Both the position numbers and the translations under genes were made by a program. Below the pieces are notes generated by a model. It made no database searches. It was not told the DNA's origin and saw nothing but the letters and a program-made list of their open reading frames with translations. This document shows positions 20,255-33,000 of a DNA stretch of 63,247 bases, in pieces (position 1 is the first letter of the stretch; each line of letters begins with the position of its first letter). Origin of the DNA: Leclercia adecarboxylata. GTDB lineage: Bacteria; Pseudomonadota; Gammaproteobacteria; Enterobacterales; Enterobacteriaceae. Location of the stretch: contig DERO01000047.1 of the NCBI GenBank assembly GCA_002360945.1, forward strand, positions 1 to 63,247, read 5' to 3'.

Positions 20255-20854
20255 TTATCGCCACCACTGGCGAAACTTCTTATAACGCCATGCCAGAAGC
20301 ACACCAGCCAGTACGGCGTAGATGATTGGCTGCGGCGAGAGAATTTTCACCGACCAAAGGTAGTGGATGGGGGCGAGGATCGCGACAAGATAGACAAAAT
20401 TATGCAGAAGTTGCCAGCGCCTTCCCAGTTTTCGCTGGGCGTACTGGGTAGAGGTGAGGGTCAACGCCAGTAAAATTATCCAGCTGATAATCCCCAGGGT
20501 TAAATAAGGACGGGTAACCAGTTCGCGCCCCAGCAGGGCCAGATTGTTAATCCCCAGCTCAAGAAACGCATAGCTGGTGAGATGCAGCGTTGCCCAGGCG
20601 AAACACCATAGCCCAAGCAGGCGGCGGGTGCGGATCAACAGGGGCTGTTTGGCGTAGCGCGCCAGGGGAGAGATGAGCAGGGTCGCCAGTAAAAATTTCA
20701 GCGCGGTGCGGCCGGTGAAGTGCTGAATATCTTTTGCCGGATCGGCGCTCAGGCCGCCGTGGTTGATGGCCCAGAACAGCCATATAAAAGGAAGCAGCCC
20801 CGCAAGATGCAGGGCAACCTTCAGCCAGGAAATCTGTTTTGCCGTCAGACGCAC
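20255..20854 (-). CDS. msrQ: Haem-binding membrane subunit MsrQ
   Basis: This 199-residue, six-helix membrane protein of the ferric-reductase/YedZ family passes electrons from the quinone pool to MsrP. The domain ([22 protein letters not shown] ... [16 protein letters not shown]) shows the haem-ligand histidines. Translation starts at GTG directly after the msrP stop (TAA-GTG), so the two are coupled. The C-terminus is about 12 residues shorter than in E. coli. In E. coli K-12 the pair sits elsewhere, beside hprSR. Confidence 0.95.
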   Translation of the reverse strand: MRLTAKQISWLKVALHLAGLLPFIWLFWAINHGGLSADPAKDIQHFTGRTALKFLLATLLISPLARYAKQPLLIRTRRLLGLWCFAWATLHLTSYAFLELGINNLALLGRELVTRPYLTLGIISWIILLALTLTSTQYAQRKLGRRWQLLHNFVYLVAILAPIHYLWSVKILSPQPIIYAVLAGVLLAWRYKKFRQWWR

Positions 20855-21856
20855 TTAGAAAAACTCCTTTAAGTCGAGGCCGCGGTAGAGCGACGCGACC
20901 TGGTCAGCATAGCCGTTAAACAGCAGCGTTGGCTGACGTTTGACGTCCAGCGCGCCGCCCGGGCCAATAAACCGCTCGGTGGCCTGCGACCAGCGGGGGT
21001 GATCGACGTGCGGGTTCACGTTGGCGTAGAAGCCGTACTCATTCGGGGCCGCAAGGTTCCAGGTGGTGGGCGGACGCTCGCGGGTCAGCTTGATGCTGAC
21101 GATCGATTTGATGCCCTTAAAGCCATATTTCCACGGCACGGTGAGGCGGATAGGGGCGCCGTTTTGCGGCGGCAGGGCTTTACCGTACACGCCAACGGTG
21201 AGCAGCGTCAGCGGGTGCATCGCCTCATCAATACGTAATCCCTCCACGTACGGATAATCGAGTCCACCGCCGATAAAGCGGTCTTTCTGGCCGGGCATGT
21301 TGTCCGGATCGTAAAGGGTCTGGAAGGCGACATACTTCGCGTCGCTGGTGGGTTCCACCATCGCCAGCAGCTTGTGCAGAGGAAAACCAATCCACGGCAC
21401 CACCATCGACCAGGCCTCGACGCAGCGCATGCGGTAGATACGCTCCTCCAGCGGGAAGCGGGTGGTCAAATCGTTGTAATCAAGGGTCAGGGGTTTCGCC
21501 ACTTCGCCGTCGATTTTCAGCGTCCAGGGATCGGTCTTCAGGCTACCTGCGTTGGCCGCCGGATCGGCTTTATCCAGACCGAACTCGTAAAAGTTGTTGT
21601 AGCCTGTGACTTTCTCTTCGGGAGTTTTGGCGAGGTCGCTTTGCCACTGCGCGGGCTGGGTAAAGGTCAGGGGCTTCCCGGAGGGGGCTTTTGGACGATC
21701 GTTGCCCTTAAACCAGTCCAGCAGGTCGGCCTGGGCGAGAGGTGAGAGCGTCAGCGCACCGGCACCGATCCCCAGCATTTTCAGGATCTGGCGGCGCTTA
21801 AGCATAAAAACGGATTCCGCGGTGATATCGGCTTCCGTCAGGGGTTTCACTTTCAT
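20855..21856 (-). CDS. msrP: Periplasmic methionine-sulfoxide reductase MsrP
   Basis: This 333-residue molybdopterin enzyme repairs oxidised methionine in periplasmic proteins, mainly after hypochlorous stress, with electrons from MsrQ. The N-terminus has a twin-arginine signal ([19 protein letters not shown]), so it is exported folded. The Mo-ligand cysteine lies in [20 protein letters not shown] six bases upstream sets the start at MKVKPL. An in-frame ATG five codons earlier lies inside a perfect hairpin that also holds this GGAGG. Whether acuI read-through or a local promoter drives it is unclear. Confidence 0.96.
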   Translation of the reverse strand: MKVKPLTEADITAESVFMLKRRQILKMLGIGAGALTLSPLAQADLLDWFKGNDRPKAPSGKPLTFTQPAQWQSDLAKTPEEKVTGYNNFYEFGLDKADPAANAGSLKTDPWTLKIDGEVAKPLTLDYNDLTTRFPLEERIYRMRCVEAWSMVVPWIGFPLHKLLAMVEPTSDAKYVAFQTLYDPDNMPGQKDRFIGGGLDYPYVEGLRIDEAMHPLTLLTVGVYGKALPPQNGAPIRLTVPWKYGFKGIKSIVSIKLTRERPPTTWNLAAPNEYGFYANVNPHVDHPRWSQATERFIGPGGALDVKRQPTLLFNGYADQVASLYRGLDLKEFF

Positions 21857-21861
21857 GGCAT

Positions 21862-21895
21862 CCTCCGTCATGCGTTTTTCTAAGCATGACGGAGG
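21862..21895 (-). promoter_or_regulatory. Perfect hairpin masking the msrP ribosome-binding site
   Basis: Two 12-base arms (CCTCCGTCATGC and GCATGACGGAGG) pair perfectly around a 10-base loop. In the mRNA the 3' arm contains the GGAGG of msrP and an alternative in-frame ATG, both buried in the stem. No T run follows, so it is unlikely to be a terminator for acuI. It looks like a translational control element. Confidence 0.7.
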
Positions 21896-21933
21896 AGCAG
21901 GGTTAAAGCGAATATGTCACGAAAATTTGAAGA

Positions 21934-22908
21934 TTAACCCAGCTTCACCAGCGTACGGCCCTGGATCTGATTATTAACGATCTTCGCGGCATACTCCGGC
22001 GCCTGCTCAAGGCTAATCTGGGTGGCGCTTTGATCATAGAAGGAGGCCGGCAGATCGCGCACCAGTCGTTCCCAGGCCTGGGCACGACGCGCTGGCGGAG
22101 CCATCACCGAATCGACGCCCTGCAGGCGGACGTTGCGCAGAATAAACGGCATCACCGTGGTCGGCAGGGCAAAACCGCCCGCCAGACCACAGGCCGCCAC
22201 GCAACCGCCGTAGTTCATCTGCGCCAGTACTTTCGCCAGCACTTTATCCCCGACGGTATCGACGGCACCGGCCCAGATTTGTTTCTCCAGCGGGCGGGTC
22301 TCAGCGAACTCGTCGCGGCCGAGAATGCGGCTGGCACCCAGGGAGCGCAGATAGTCATGGGTGCTTTCACGACCAGAGACCGCCGCCACCTGATAGCCCA
22401 GCTTGTGCAGCAGGGCGACCGCGGTGCTGCCGACGCCGCCGCTGGCACCCGTTACCACCACCTCACCGGACTGCGGGGTAACCCCCGCTTCTTCCAGCGC
22501 CATCACGCACAGCATGGCGGTAAAGCCGGCGGTGCCGATGATCATCGCTTTACGGCCGTCGAGCCCATTCGGCATGGGCACCAGCCAGTCGCCATTGACG
22601 CGAGCCTGCGCGGCCAGCCCGCCCCAGTGATTCTCGCCCACGCCCCAGCCGGTCAGCAGCACCTGCTGGCCGACGTGGAAACGTGGATCTTCGCTGGTAT
22701 GCACGCGGCCCGCAAAGTCGATACCCGGAACCATTGGGAAATTACGGATGATTTTGCCGGTGCCCGTAATGGCGAGGGCATCTTTGTAATTCAGGCTGGA
22801 CCAGTCGATATCAACGGTCACGGCCCCTTCAGGCAGGCGGCTCTCTTCAATAGATTGCACTGATGCAAGAGTTTTGCCTTCCTGCTGTTCTAAGATCAAA
22901 GCCTGCAT
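21934..22908 (-). CDS. acuI: Acrylyl-CoA reductase (quinone-oxidoreductase family)
   Basis: This 324-residue zinc-free medium-chain dehydrogenase reduces toxic acryloyl-CoA to propionyl-CoA with NADPH. The N-terminal catalytic GroES-like fold is followed by the Rossmann motif VVVTGASGGVGSTAVALLHKLGY. The protein matches E. coli AcuI (YhdH) in length and start. It is divergent from csrD across 184 bp that must hold both promoters. The msrPQ genes follow in the same direction 77 bases later. Confidence 0.96.
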   Translation of the reverse strand: MQALILEQQEGKTLASVQSIEESRLPEGAVTVDIDWSSLNYKDALAITGTGKIIRNFPMVPGIDFAGRVHTSEDPRFHVGQQVLLTGWGVGENHWGGLAAQARVNGDWLVPMPNGLDGRKAMIIGTAGFTAMLCVMALEEAGVTPQSGEVVVTGASGGVGSTAVALLHKLGYQVAAVSGRESTHDYLRSLGASRILGRDEFAETRPLEKQIWAGAVDTVGDKVLAKVLAQMNYGGCVAACGLAGGFALPTTVMPFILRNVRLQGVDSVMAPPARRAQAWERLVRDLPASFYDQSATQISLEQAPEYAAKIVNNQIQGRTLVKLG

Positions 22909-23092
22909 ACGAATTCCTTACTCAGCATGATGATTGGAAAATAATTTTGGGAGACTATACTCGCTCATTGACCTGCGATGCCGATTTAACGCAATAAATT
23001 GCCAGATACACCGGATTTGGTAGTATGCCGATGCCGTATTGCAAGTTAGTGCTCACTTGCTATCCTCACCAACTCACGGAGTAATCTCAAGG

Positions 23093-25033
23093 ATGCGATT
23101 ATCGACGAAGTTTTCCGCTTTTATCGCCTTGCTAACCGGGTTGACCATCTTTGTCATCCTGATCGGCTGCTCGCTCAGTTTCTATAATGCGATCCAGGGA
23201 AAGCTTGCGAACCGCGTCCAGTCCGTGGCGTCGGTGATTGATTCCCGCCTTGTCAGCACCCCCTTTCCAGAACTTACCCGTCAACTGGACGAGCTGATGG
23301 CCCCGGTGGATATCACCCGGGTGGAAATTAAGCAGGGCGGACAAACCATTTTCAGCCACAGCGGGCAAAAGGGTTATCGACCGGCCGGCGCGCCACCCCA
23401 GAACCTCGAGCTGACCGTTCACTCCCTGAAAAACCCCGGTATGACCATAAGCCTGGCCTATCTGGATCCCATGAACAGTTATTTTCGTTCACTAATGACC
23501 ACCGCGCCGCTGACGGTAGCGGTGATCTTTGTGGTGGTGCTGATCTTTCTGGCGGTGCGCTGGCTGCGTCGCCAGCTCTCGGGGCAGGAGCTGCTGGAGT
23601 CGCGCTCGGTGCGGATCCTCAATGGAGAACGGGGGGCCCAGGTGCGCGGGTCCGTCTATGAATGGCCGTCACGTACCAGTAGCGCGCTGGACGTGCTGCT
23701 GTCCGAAATTCAGTTTGCCAGCGACCAGCGCAGCCGGATAGACACGCTGATCCGCTCCTATGCCGCCCAGGACAACAAAACCGGGCTTAACAATCGTCTG
23801 TTCTTTGATAATCAGCTGGCGACCCTGCTGGAAGATCCTGAGAAAGTAGGTTCCCATGGGGTGGTGATGATTGTCCGCCTGCCGGACTTCGACCTGCTGA
23901 AAGACAACTGGGGAAGGGCGGTGGCGGAGGAGCATCTGTTTACGCTCATTAATATGCTCTCCACCTTTATGATGCGCTATCCCGGGGCGCTGTTGGCGCG
24001 CTATCACCGCAGTGATTACGCCGTGCTGCTGCCGCATCGCACCCTGAAAGAATCTGAAAGCATTGCCAGCCTGCTGTTAAAGTCGGTGGATGCGCTGCCG
24101 CCGAGCAAAATGCTCGATCGTGATGACATGGTGCATATTGGCATCTGCGCCTGGCGCGGCGGCCAGACCACCGAGCAGGTGATGGAGCACGCCGAAGCCG
24201 CCACCCGCAATGCCGTGCTGCAGGGGGCCAACGGCTGGGCGGTTTATGATGACTCCCTGCCGGAAAAAGGGCGCGGCAACGTGCGCTGGCGCACCCTGAT
24301 TGAACAGATGCTGACCCGCGGCGGGCCGCGGATCTACCAAAAACCGGCGGTGCTGGCTAACGGCCAGGTCCATCATCGGGAACTGCTGTGCCGCATCTTC
24401 GACGGCAACGAAGAGGTGGTGTCGGCGGAGTATCTGCCGATGGTACTGCAGTTTGGCCTGTCGGAAGAGTACGACCGCCAGCAAATTTCGCGATTGATGC
24501 CATTCTTATCCTTCTGGCCGGAAGAGCATCTGGCGCTGCAGGTGACGGTAGAATCTCTAATCCGGCCGCGATTCCAGCGCTGGCTGCGCGATGTGCTGAT
24601 GCAATGTGAAAAATCGCAGCGTAGACGGATTATTTTTGAACTTGCAGAGGCGGATGTTTGTCAACACATCAGTCGGTTACAGCCGGTGGTTCGATTGATC
24701 AATGCGTTGGGGGCTCGCGTGGCGGTGACGCAGGCGGGTCTGACGCTGGTCAGCACCAGCTGGATCAAGGCGCTGGAGGTAGAGCTGTTAAAGCTGCATC
24801 CGGGGCTGGTAAGGAATATCGAAAAACGTACGGAAAACCAGCTGCTAGTACAGAGCCTGGTGGAAGCCTGCAAGGGAACGCAAACGCATGTATTTGCCAC
24901 GGGCGTACGGTCACGAACCGAGTGGCAGACGTTGACAGAGCGCGGAGTGACAGGGGGTCAAGGGGATTTTTTTGCGGCCTCTCAGCCTCTTGACAGCAAT
25001 GTGAAAAAATATTCGCAAAGATACTCTGTTTAA
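23093..25033 (+). CDS. csrD: CsrB/CsrC decay regulator CsrD
   Basis: This 646-residue membrane protein directs RNase E decay of the small RNAs CsrB and CsrC, and so controls CsrA. The N-terminal membrane helix (about 7-30), periplasmic loop, second helix and HAMP-like linker lead to degenerate GGDEF and EAL domains. The GGDEF position reads HRSDY and the EAL position ELL, as expected for a protein that no longer handles c-di-GMP. The start MRLSTKF gives the E. coli length; 18 residues open upstream are ignored. GGAG lies 11 bases before it. Confidence 0.96.
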   Translation: MRLSTKFSAFIALLTGLTIFVILIGCSLSFYNAIQGKLANRVQSVASVIDSRLVSTPFPELTRQLDELMAPVDITRVEIKQGGQTIFSHSGQKGYRPAGAPPQNLELTVHSLKNPGMTISLAYLDPMNSYFRSLMTTAPLTVAVIFVVVLIFLAVRWLRRQLSGQELLESRSVRILNGERGAQVRGSVYEWPSRTSSALDVLLSEIQFASDQRSRIDTLIRSYAAQDNKTGLNNRLFFDNQLATLLEDPEKVGSHGVVMIVRLPDFDLLKDNWGRAVAEEHLFTLINMLSTFMMRYPGALLARYHRSDYAVLLPHRTLKESESIASLLLKSVDALPPSKMLDRDDMVHIGICAWRGGQTTEQVMEHAEAATRNAVLQGANGWAVYDDSLPEKGRGNVRWRTLIEQMLTRGGPRIYQKPAVLANGQVHHRELLCRIFDGNEEVVSAEYLPMVLQFGLSEEYDRQQISRLMPFLSFWPEEHLALQVTVESLIRPRFQRWLRDVLMQCEKSQRRRIIFELAEADVCQHISRLQPVVRLINALGARVAVTQAGLTLVSTSWIKALEVELLKLHPGLVRNIEKRTENQLLVQSLVEACKGTQTHVFATGVRSRTEWQTLTERGVTGGQGDFFAASQPLDSNVKKYSQRYSV

Positions 25034-26356
<1,323 letters not shown>

Positions 26357-26365
26357 TCAGGTGTG

Positions 26366-26390
26366 AAAGGGTAGCGGATGGCTACCCTTT
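26366..26390 (+). terminator. Hairpin between mreB and mreC, partial terminator
   Basis: A 10-bp perfect stem (AAAGGGTAGC paired with GCTACCCTTT) with a 5-base loop and a CT-rich tail lies 9 bases past the mreB stop. Because mreC and mreD need to be expressed, it probably stops only part of the transcripts and so gives much more MreB than MreCD. Confidence 0.65.
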
Positions 26391-26418
26391 CTCTCTGATG
26401 CGAGAGTACGCATAGCCT

Positions 26419-27923
<1,505 letters not shown>

Positions 27924-27932
27924 AAGGTTTCT

Positions 27933-28526
27933 ATGACGTCTTTGTATCTTGCCTCTGGTTCTCCGCGTCGTCAGGAGTTGCTCACACAGCTGGGCGTCTC
28001 CTTTGAACGCATCGTCACCGGTATTGAAGAGAAACGTGCCGAAGGCGAAAGCGCACAACAGTATGTTTCCCGTCTGGCACGGGAGAAAGCGCAGGCAGGC
28101 GTGGCGCAGGTGTCACGTGATTTACCGGTGCTGGGCGCAGATACCATCGTGATCCTTAACGGTGAAGTCCTCGAGAAACCGCACGACGATGAGCATGCGT
28201 TTACGATGCTGCGCAAATTGTCCGGCCATACGCATCAGGTGATGACCGCCGTCGCGCTGGCAGATCGCCAGCACGTGCTGGACTGTCTGGTGGTCACCGA
28301 TGTCACGTTCAGAGTACTCACAGATGAGGATATCGCCGGTTATATCGCCAGCGGTGAACCAATGGATAAAGCAGGTGCATACGGTATTCAAGGGTTGGGT
28401 GGCTGTTTTGTCAGGAAGATCAATGGCAGCTATCACGCCGTAGTCGGCTTACCGCTGGTGGAAACGTATGAGTTGCTGAGCAATTTTAACTCACTGCGTG
28501 AGGGAAGGGATAATTATGACGGCTGA
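27933..28526 (+). CDS. yhdE: dTTP/UTP pyrophosphatase (Maf family)
   Basis: This 197-residue Maf protein hydrolyses dTTP, UTP and some modified nucleotides to the monophosphate, a house-cleaning activity. The N-terminal [14 protein letters not shown] is the Maf signature; the acidic metal site is in [18 protein letters not shown]. It lies between mreD and rng and overlaps the rng start by 11 bases. Confidence 0.95.
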   Translation: MTSLYLASGSPRRQELLTQLGVSFERIVTGIEEKRAEGESAQQYVSRLAREKAQAGVAQVSRDLPVLGADTIVILNGEVLEKPHDDEHAFTMLRKLSGHTHQVMTAVALADRQHVLDCLVVTDVTFRVLTDEDIAGYIASGEPMDKAGAYGIQGLGGCFVRKINGSYHAVVGLPLVETYELLSNFNSLREGRDNYDG

Positions 28527-29985
28527 ATTGTTGGTAAACGTAACGCCCTCGGAAACCCGTGTGGCCTATATCGATGGCGGCATTCTTCAGGAAATTCATA
28601 TCGAGCGTGAAGCGCGGCGCGGAATAGTCGGCAATATCTACAAAGGTCGTGTCAGTCGTGTACTACCGGGTATGCAGGCGGCATTTGTAGATATTGGCCT
28701 CGATAAAGCGGCGTTTCTGCATGCTTCCGATATCATGCCGCATACCGAATGCGTGGCGGGTGAAGAGCAAAAACAGTTTACCGTTCGTGATATCTCCGAG
28801 CTGGTGCGTCAGGGCCAGGATCTGATGGTGCAGGTGGTGAAAGATCCGCTGGGCACCAAAGGCGCGCGCCTGACCACCGACATCACCTTACCTTCCCGTT
28901 ATCTGGTCTTTATGCCCGGCGCTTCTCACGTTGGCGTTTCCCAGCGTATTGAGAGCGAAAGCGAACGCGACCGGCTGAAAAAAGTGGTTGGCGCGTACTG
29001 CGATGAGCAGGGCGGGTTTATCATCCGCACCGCCGCAGAGGGGATCAGCGAAGAAGATCTCGCCTCGGATGCCGCCTACCTGAAACGCGTCTGGACCAAA
29101 GTGATGGAGCGTAAAAAACGCAACCAGACCCGCTATCAGCTGTACGGTGAGCTGGCTCTTGCCCAACGCGTCCTGCGCGATTTCGCCGATGCCCAGCTGG
29201 ACCGCATCCGCGTCGATTCCCGTCTGACCTATGACGCGCTGCTCGAATTTACCGCCGAGTACATTCCGGAAATGCCGGGCCTGCTGGAGCACTACACCGG
29301 ACGTCAGCCGATCTTCGATCTCTACGATGTCGAGAACGAAATCCAGCGCGCGCTGGAACGCAAGGTTGAACTCAAGTCCGGCGGCTACCTGATTATCGAC
29401 CAGACCGAAGCGATGACCACCGTGGATATCAACACCGGGGCGTTTGTCGGTCACCGCAATCTGGACGACACCATTTTCAATACCAACATTGAAGCGACGC
29501 AGGCCATTGCGCGTCAGCTTCGTCTGCGCAATCTGGGTGGCATCATCATCATCGACTTTATCGATATGAGTAACGAAGACCACCGCCGCCGCGTGCTGCA
29601 CTCCCTGGAGCAGGCGCTGAGCAAAGATCGCGTGAAAACCAGCATCAACGGCTTCTCCCAGCTGGGTCTGGTGGAGATGACCCGCAAGCGCACCCGTGAA
29701 AGCGTGGAGCATGTGCTGTGCAACGAGTGCCCGACCTGCCACGGCCGCGGCACGGTAAAGACGGTGGAGACGGTGTGCTACGAGATCATGCGTGAGATCG
29801 TGCGCGTGCATCACGCCTACGACTCCGACCGCTTCCTGGTCTATGCTTCTCCTTCGGTGGCGGAAGCCCTGAAAGGGGAAGAGTCCCACGCGCTGGCAGA
29901 AGTGGAAATCTTTGTCGGCAAACAGGTAAAGGTGCAGATAGAGCCGCTCTATAACCCGGAGCAGTTTGACGTGGTGATGATGTAA
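28516..29985 (+). CDS. rng: Ribonuclease G
   Basis: This 489-residue endonuclease matures the 5' end of 16S rRNA and degrades some mRNAs. It has an N-terminal S1-like part ([23 protein letters not shown]), catalytic aspartates in [16 protein letters not shown] and [11 protein letters not shown], and the zinc-link CNECPTC used for dimer formation. AGGGAAGGGA before MTAELL sets the start and gives the E. coli length; six residues open upstream are not used. It overlaps yhdE. Confidence 0.98.
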   Translation: MTAELLVNVTPSETRVAYIDGGILQEIHIEREARRGIVGNIYKGRVSRVLPGMQAAFVDIGLDKAAFLHASDIMPHTECVAGEEQKQFTVRDISELVRQGQDLMVQVVKDPLGTKGARLTTDITLPSRYLVFMPGASHVGVSQRIESESERDRLKKVVGAYCDEQGGFIIRTAAEGISEEDLASDAAYLKRVWTKVMERKKRNQTRYQLYGELALAQRVLRDFADAQLDRIRVDSRLTYDALLEFTAEYIPEMPGLLEHYTGRQPIFDLYDVENEIQRALERKVELKSGGYLIIDQTEAMTTVDINTGAFVGHRNLDDTIFNTNIEATQAIARQLRLRNLGGIIIIDFIDMSNEDHRRRVLHSLEQALSKDRVKTSINGFSQLGLVEMTRKRTRESVEHVLCNECPTCHGRGTVKTVETVCYEIMREIVRVHHAYDSDRFLVYASPSVAEALKGEESHALAEVEIFVGKQVKVQIEPLYNPEQFDVVMM

Positions 29986-30030
29986 TCCGCAGGGCACTGC
30001 GAGACAAGAACGGCTGACAAGGAGAGACGC

Positions 30031-33000
30031 GTGAGGCGATTGCCGGGGATTTTACTGCTTACAGGGGCAACGCTGATAGTGATTGTCGCGCTGCTCGTGA
30101 GCGGGCTGCGTCTCATATTGCCGCATCTGGACACCTGGCGCCCTGAGCTGCTGGCGAAAATCGAATCCGCGACCGGCATGCCCGTGGCGGCCAGCCAGCT
30201 CAACGCGAGCTGGCAGAATTTCGGCCCGACCCTTGAAGTACGCGACATCAACGCGCAGCTGAAAGACGGCGGCTACCTTAAAATCAAACGCGTGACCCTG
30301 GCCCTCGACGTGTGGCAAAGCCTGCTGCACCTGCGCTGGCAGTTCCGCGATCTCACCTTTTATCAGCTGCAGTTTCTGACCAACACCCCGCTGAAAAGTG
30401 GCGAGCAGGGCGACGGCTTTGAGGCCAACCGCATCAGCGATCTGTTCCTGCGCCAGTTCGATCATTTCGATCTGCGCGACAGTGAAATCAGCTTTATCAC
30501 CCTCTCCGGGCAGCGCGCCGAACTGGCGATCCCCCAGCTTACCTGGCTCAACGGTAAAGAGCGGCACCGTGCAGAGGGTCAGGTCAGTCTCTCCAGCCTG
30601 AACGGACAGCATGGCGTGATGCAGGTGCGGATGGATCTGCGTGATGACAATGGCCTGCTGAATAACGGCAAGGTGTGGATGCAGGCCGATGACGTGGACG
30701 TCAAACCCTGGCTGGGCGAGTGGGTGCAGCAGAACATGCAGCTGGAAACCGCGCGCTTCAGCATTGAAGGGTGGATGACCCTCAGCAACGGTCAGTTCGC
30801 CAGCGGCGATCTCTGGCTGAAGCAGGGGGGCGCCAGCTGGCCGGGGAAAGCGCGCCAGCATCAGCTTTCGGTTGATAACCTGACCGCCCACGTCACCCGC
30901 GAGAAAGAGGGCTGGCAGTTCGCCATCCCGGATACGCGCATTACCATGGACGACAAGGCGTGGCCGCGCGGAGCCCTGGCTCTGGCCTGGATCCCGGGGC
31001 AGGACGTCGGCGGCGCCAACAACAAACGCAGCGACGAGCTGCGCATCCGCGCCAGCAATCTGGAGCTGTCAGGCCTGGAGGGGCTGCGCACCATCGCGGC
31101 GAAGCTCTCCCCGTCGCTGGGCGAAGTCTGGCAGGCCACCCAGCCGGTGGGGGCGATTAACGCTCTGGCGCTGGATATCCCGCTACAGGAGACAGAAAAA
31201 ACCCGCTTCAATATCACCTGGACCGATCTCGCCTGGAAGCAGTGGGAGCTGCTGCCGGGTGCCGAGCATTTCAGCGGCACGCTGCAGGGCAGCGTGGAGG
31301 ATGGTCGCCTGGTGGCCAATATGCGCGATGCGAAAATGCCTTACGAAACCGTCTTCCGCGCTCCGCTGGAGGTGGAGAAAGGCACCGCCACCCTCCACTG
31401 GCTAAAGAACGAGAAAGGTTTCCAGCTCGACGGACGTGACATCGACGTCAAAGCCAAAGCCGTACATGCCCGGGGCGATTTCCGCTATCTGCAGCCGGCG
31501 GGCGATGAGCCCTGGCTGGGGATCCTGGCGGGCATCAGCACCGACGACGGATCCCAGGCCTGGCGCTATTTTCCTGAAAACCTGATGGGCAAAGCGCTGG
31601 TGGACTACCTGAGCGGCGCCATTCAGGGCGGGCAGGCGGATAACGCCACCCTGGTGTATGGCGGTAATCCGCACCTGTTCCCCTACAAGCACAACGAAGG
31701 CCAGTTCCAGGTTCTGGTGCCGTTACGCAACGCCACCTATGCCTTCCAGCCCGAGTGGCCAGCGCTGAAAAACCTCGATATTGAGCTTAACTTCATCAAT
31801 GATGGGTTATGGATGAAGACCGACGGTGTGGCGCTGGGCGGGGTGAAAGCCAGTAACCTGACCGCGGTTATCCCGGACTATTCGAAAGAAAAGCTGCTGA
31901 TCGACGCCGATATCAACGGGCCCGGAAAAGCGGTTGGGCCGTACTTTGACGAAACGCCGCTGGATGACTCTCTGGGGGCCACGCTCCAGCAACTCCAGTT
32001 GGATGGCGATGTGAATGCTCGCTTACATCTGGATATCCCGCTTGACGGCACCATGACCACCGCCAAAGGCGACGTCAGGCTGAAAAATAACAGCCTGTTC
32101 ATCAAGCCGCTGGACAGCACCATTAACAATCTGAGCGGCCAGTTCAGCTTCGTGAATGGCGATCTGAAAAGCGGGCCGCTGACCGCGAGCTGGTTTAACC
32201 AGCCGGTGAATATCGACTTCTCCACTACCGAAGGCGAGAAAGCCTATCAGGTGGGGATCAATCTGGATGCCAGCTGGCAGCCTTCGCGGATGGATGTGCT
32301 GCCAAAAAGCATCAGCCAGTCGCTGGAAGGCCGCCTGCCGTGGAACGGCAAGGTGGCGATTGAGCTGCCTTATCGTGGCGATGCCCATTACAAGGTGGAT
32401 ATCAGCGGCGATCTGAAGAACGTCAGCAGTGACCTGCCGTCGCCGCTGGAGAAGCGCGCGGGTGAGCCGCTGCCGGTGAAACTGAACGTCGACGGGGATC
32501 TCAACAGCTTTACCCTGACGGGCAATGCCGGTAGTAAGAATCACTTTAATAGCCGCTGGTTGCTGAACCGCAAGCTGACGCTGGATCGCGCCATCTGGAC
32601 CAGCGACAGCCGCACGCTGCCGCCGCTGCCGGAACAGGCGGGCGTCGAACTCAACCTGCCGCCGATGGATGGGGCCGAGTGGTTAGCCCTTTTCCAGAGC
32701 GGGGTCGGACAAAATGTGGATGAGTCGGCGCAGTTCCCGCAGCACATCACGGTGCGCACTCCGGCCCTGACGCTGGGTGGACAACAGTGGAATAACCTGA
32801 GCATCGTCTCGCAGCCGACCCTGAACGGCTCAAAAGTCGAGGCGCAGGGGCGGGAGATCAACGCCACCCTGCTGATGCGCGACACCGCGCCATGGCAGGC
32901 CGAGATCCGCTATCTCTATTTCAACCCGGCAACCGCGACCGCCGGCAAAGCCAGCCCTGTTTCGCCGTTAGCCAGCACCACGCGGGTCAATTTCAGCGGC

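Noticed and set aside
23093..25033. CsrD as a functional c-di-GMP enzyme or as a decayed gene
   Set aside because: HRSDY and ELL in place of GGDEF and EAL are normal for this family, which acts in RNA decay, and the frame is intact.
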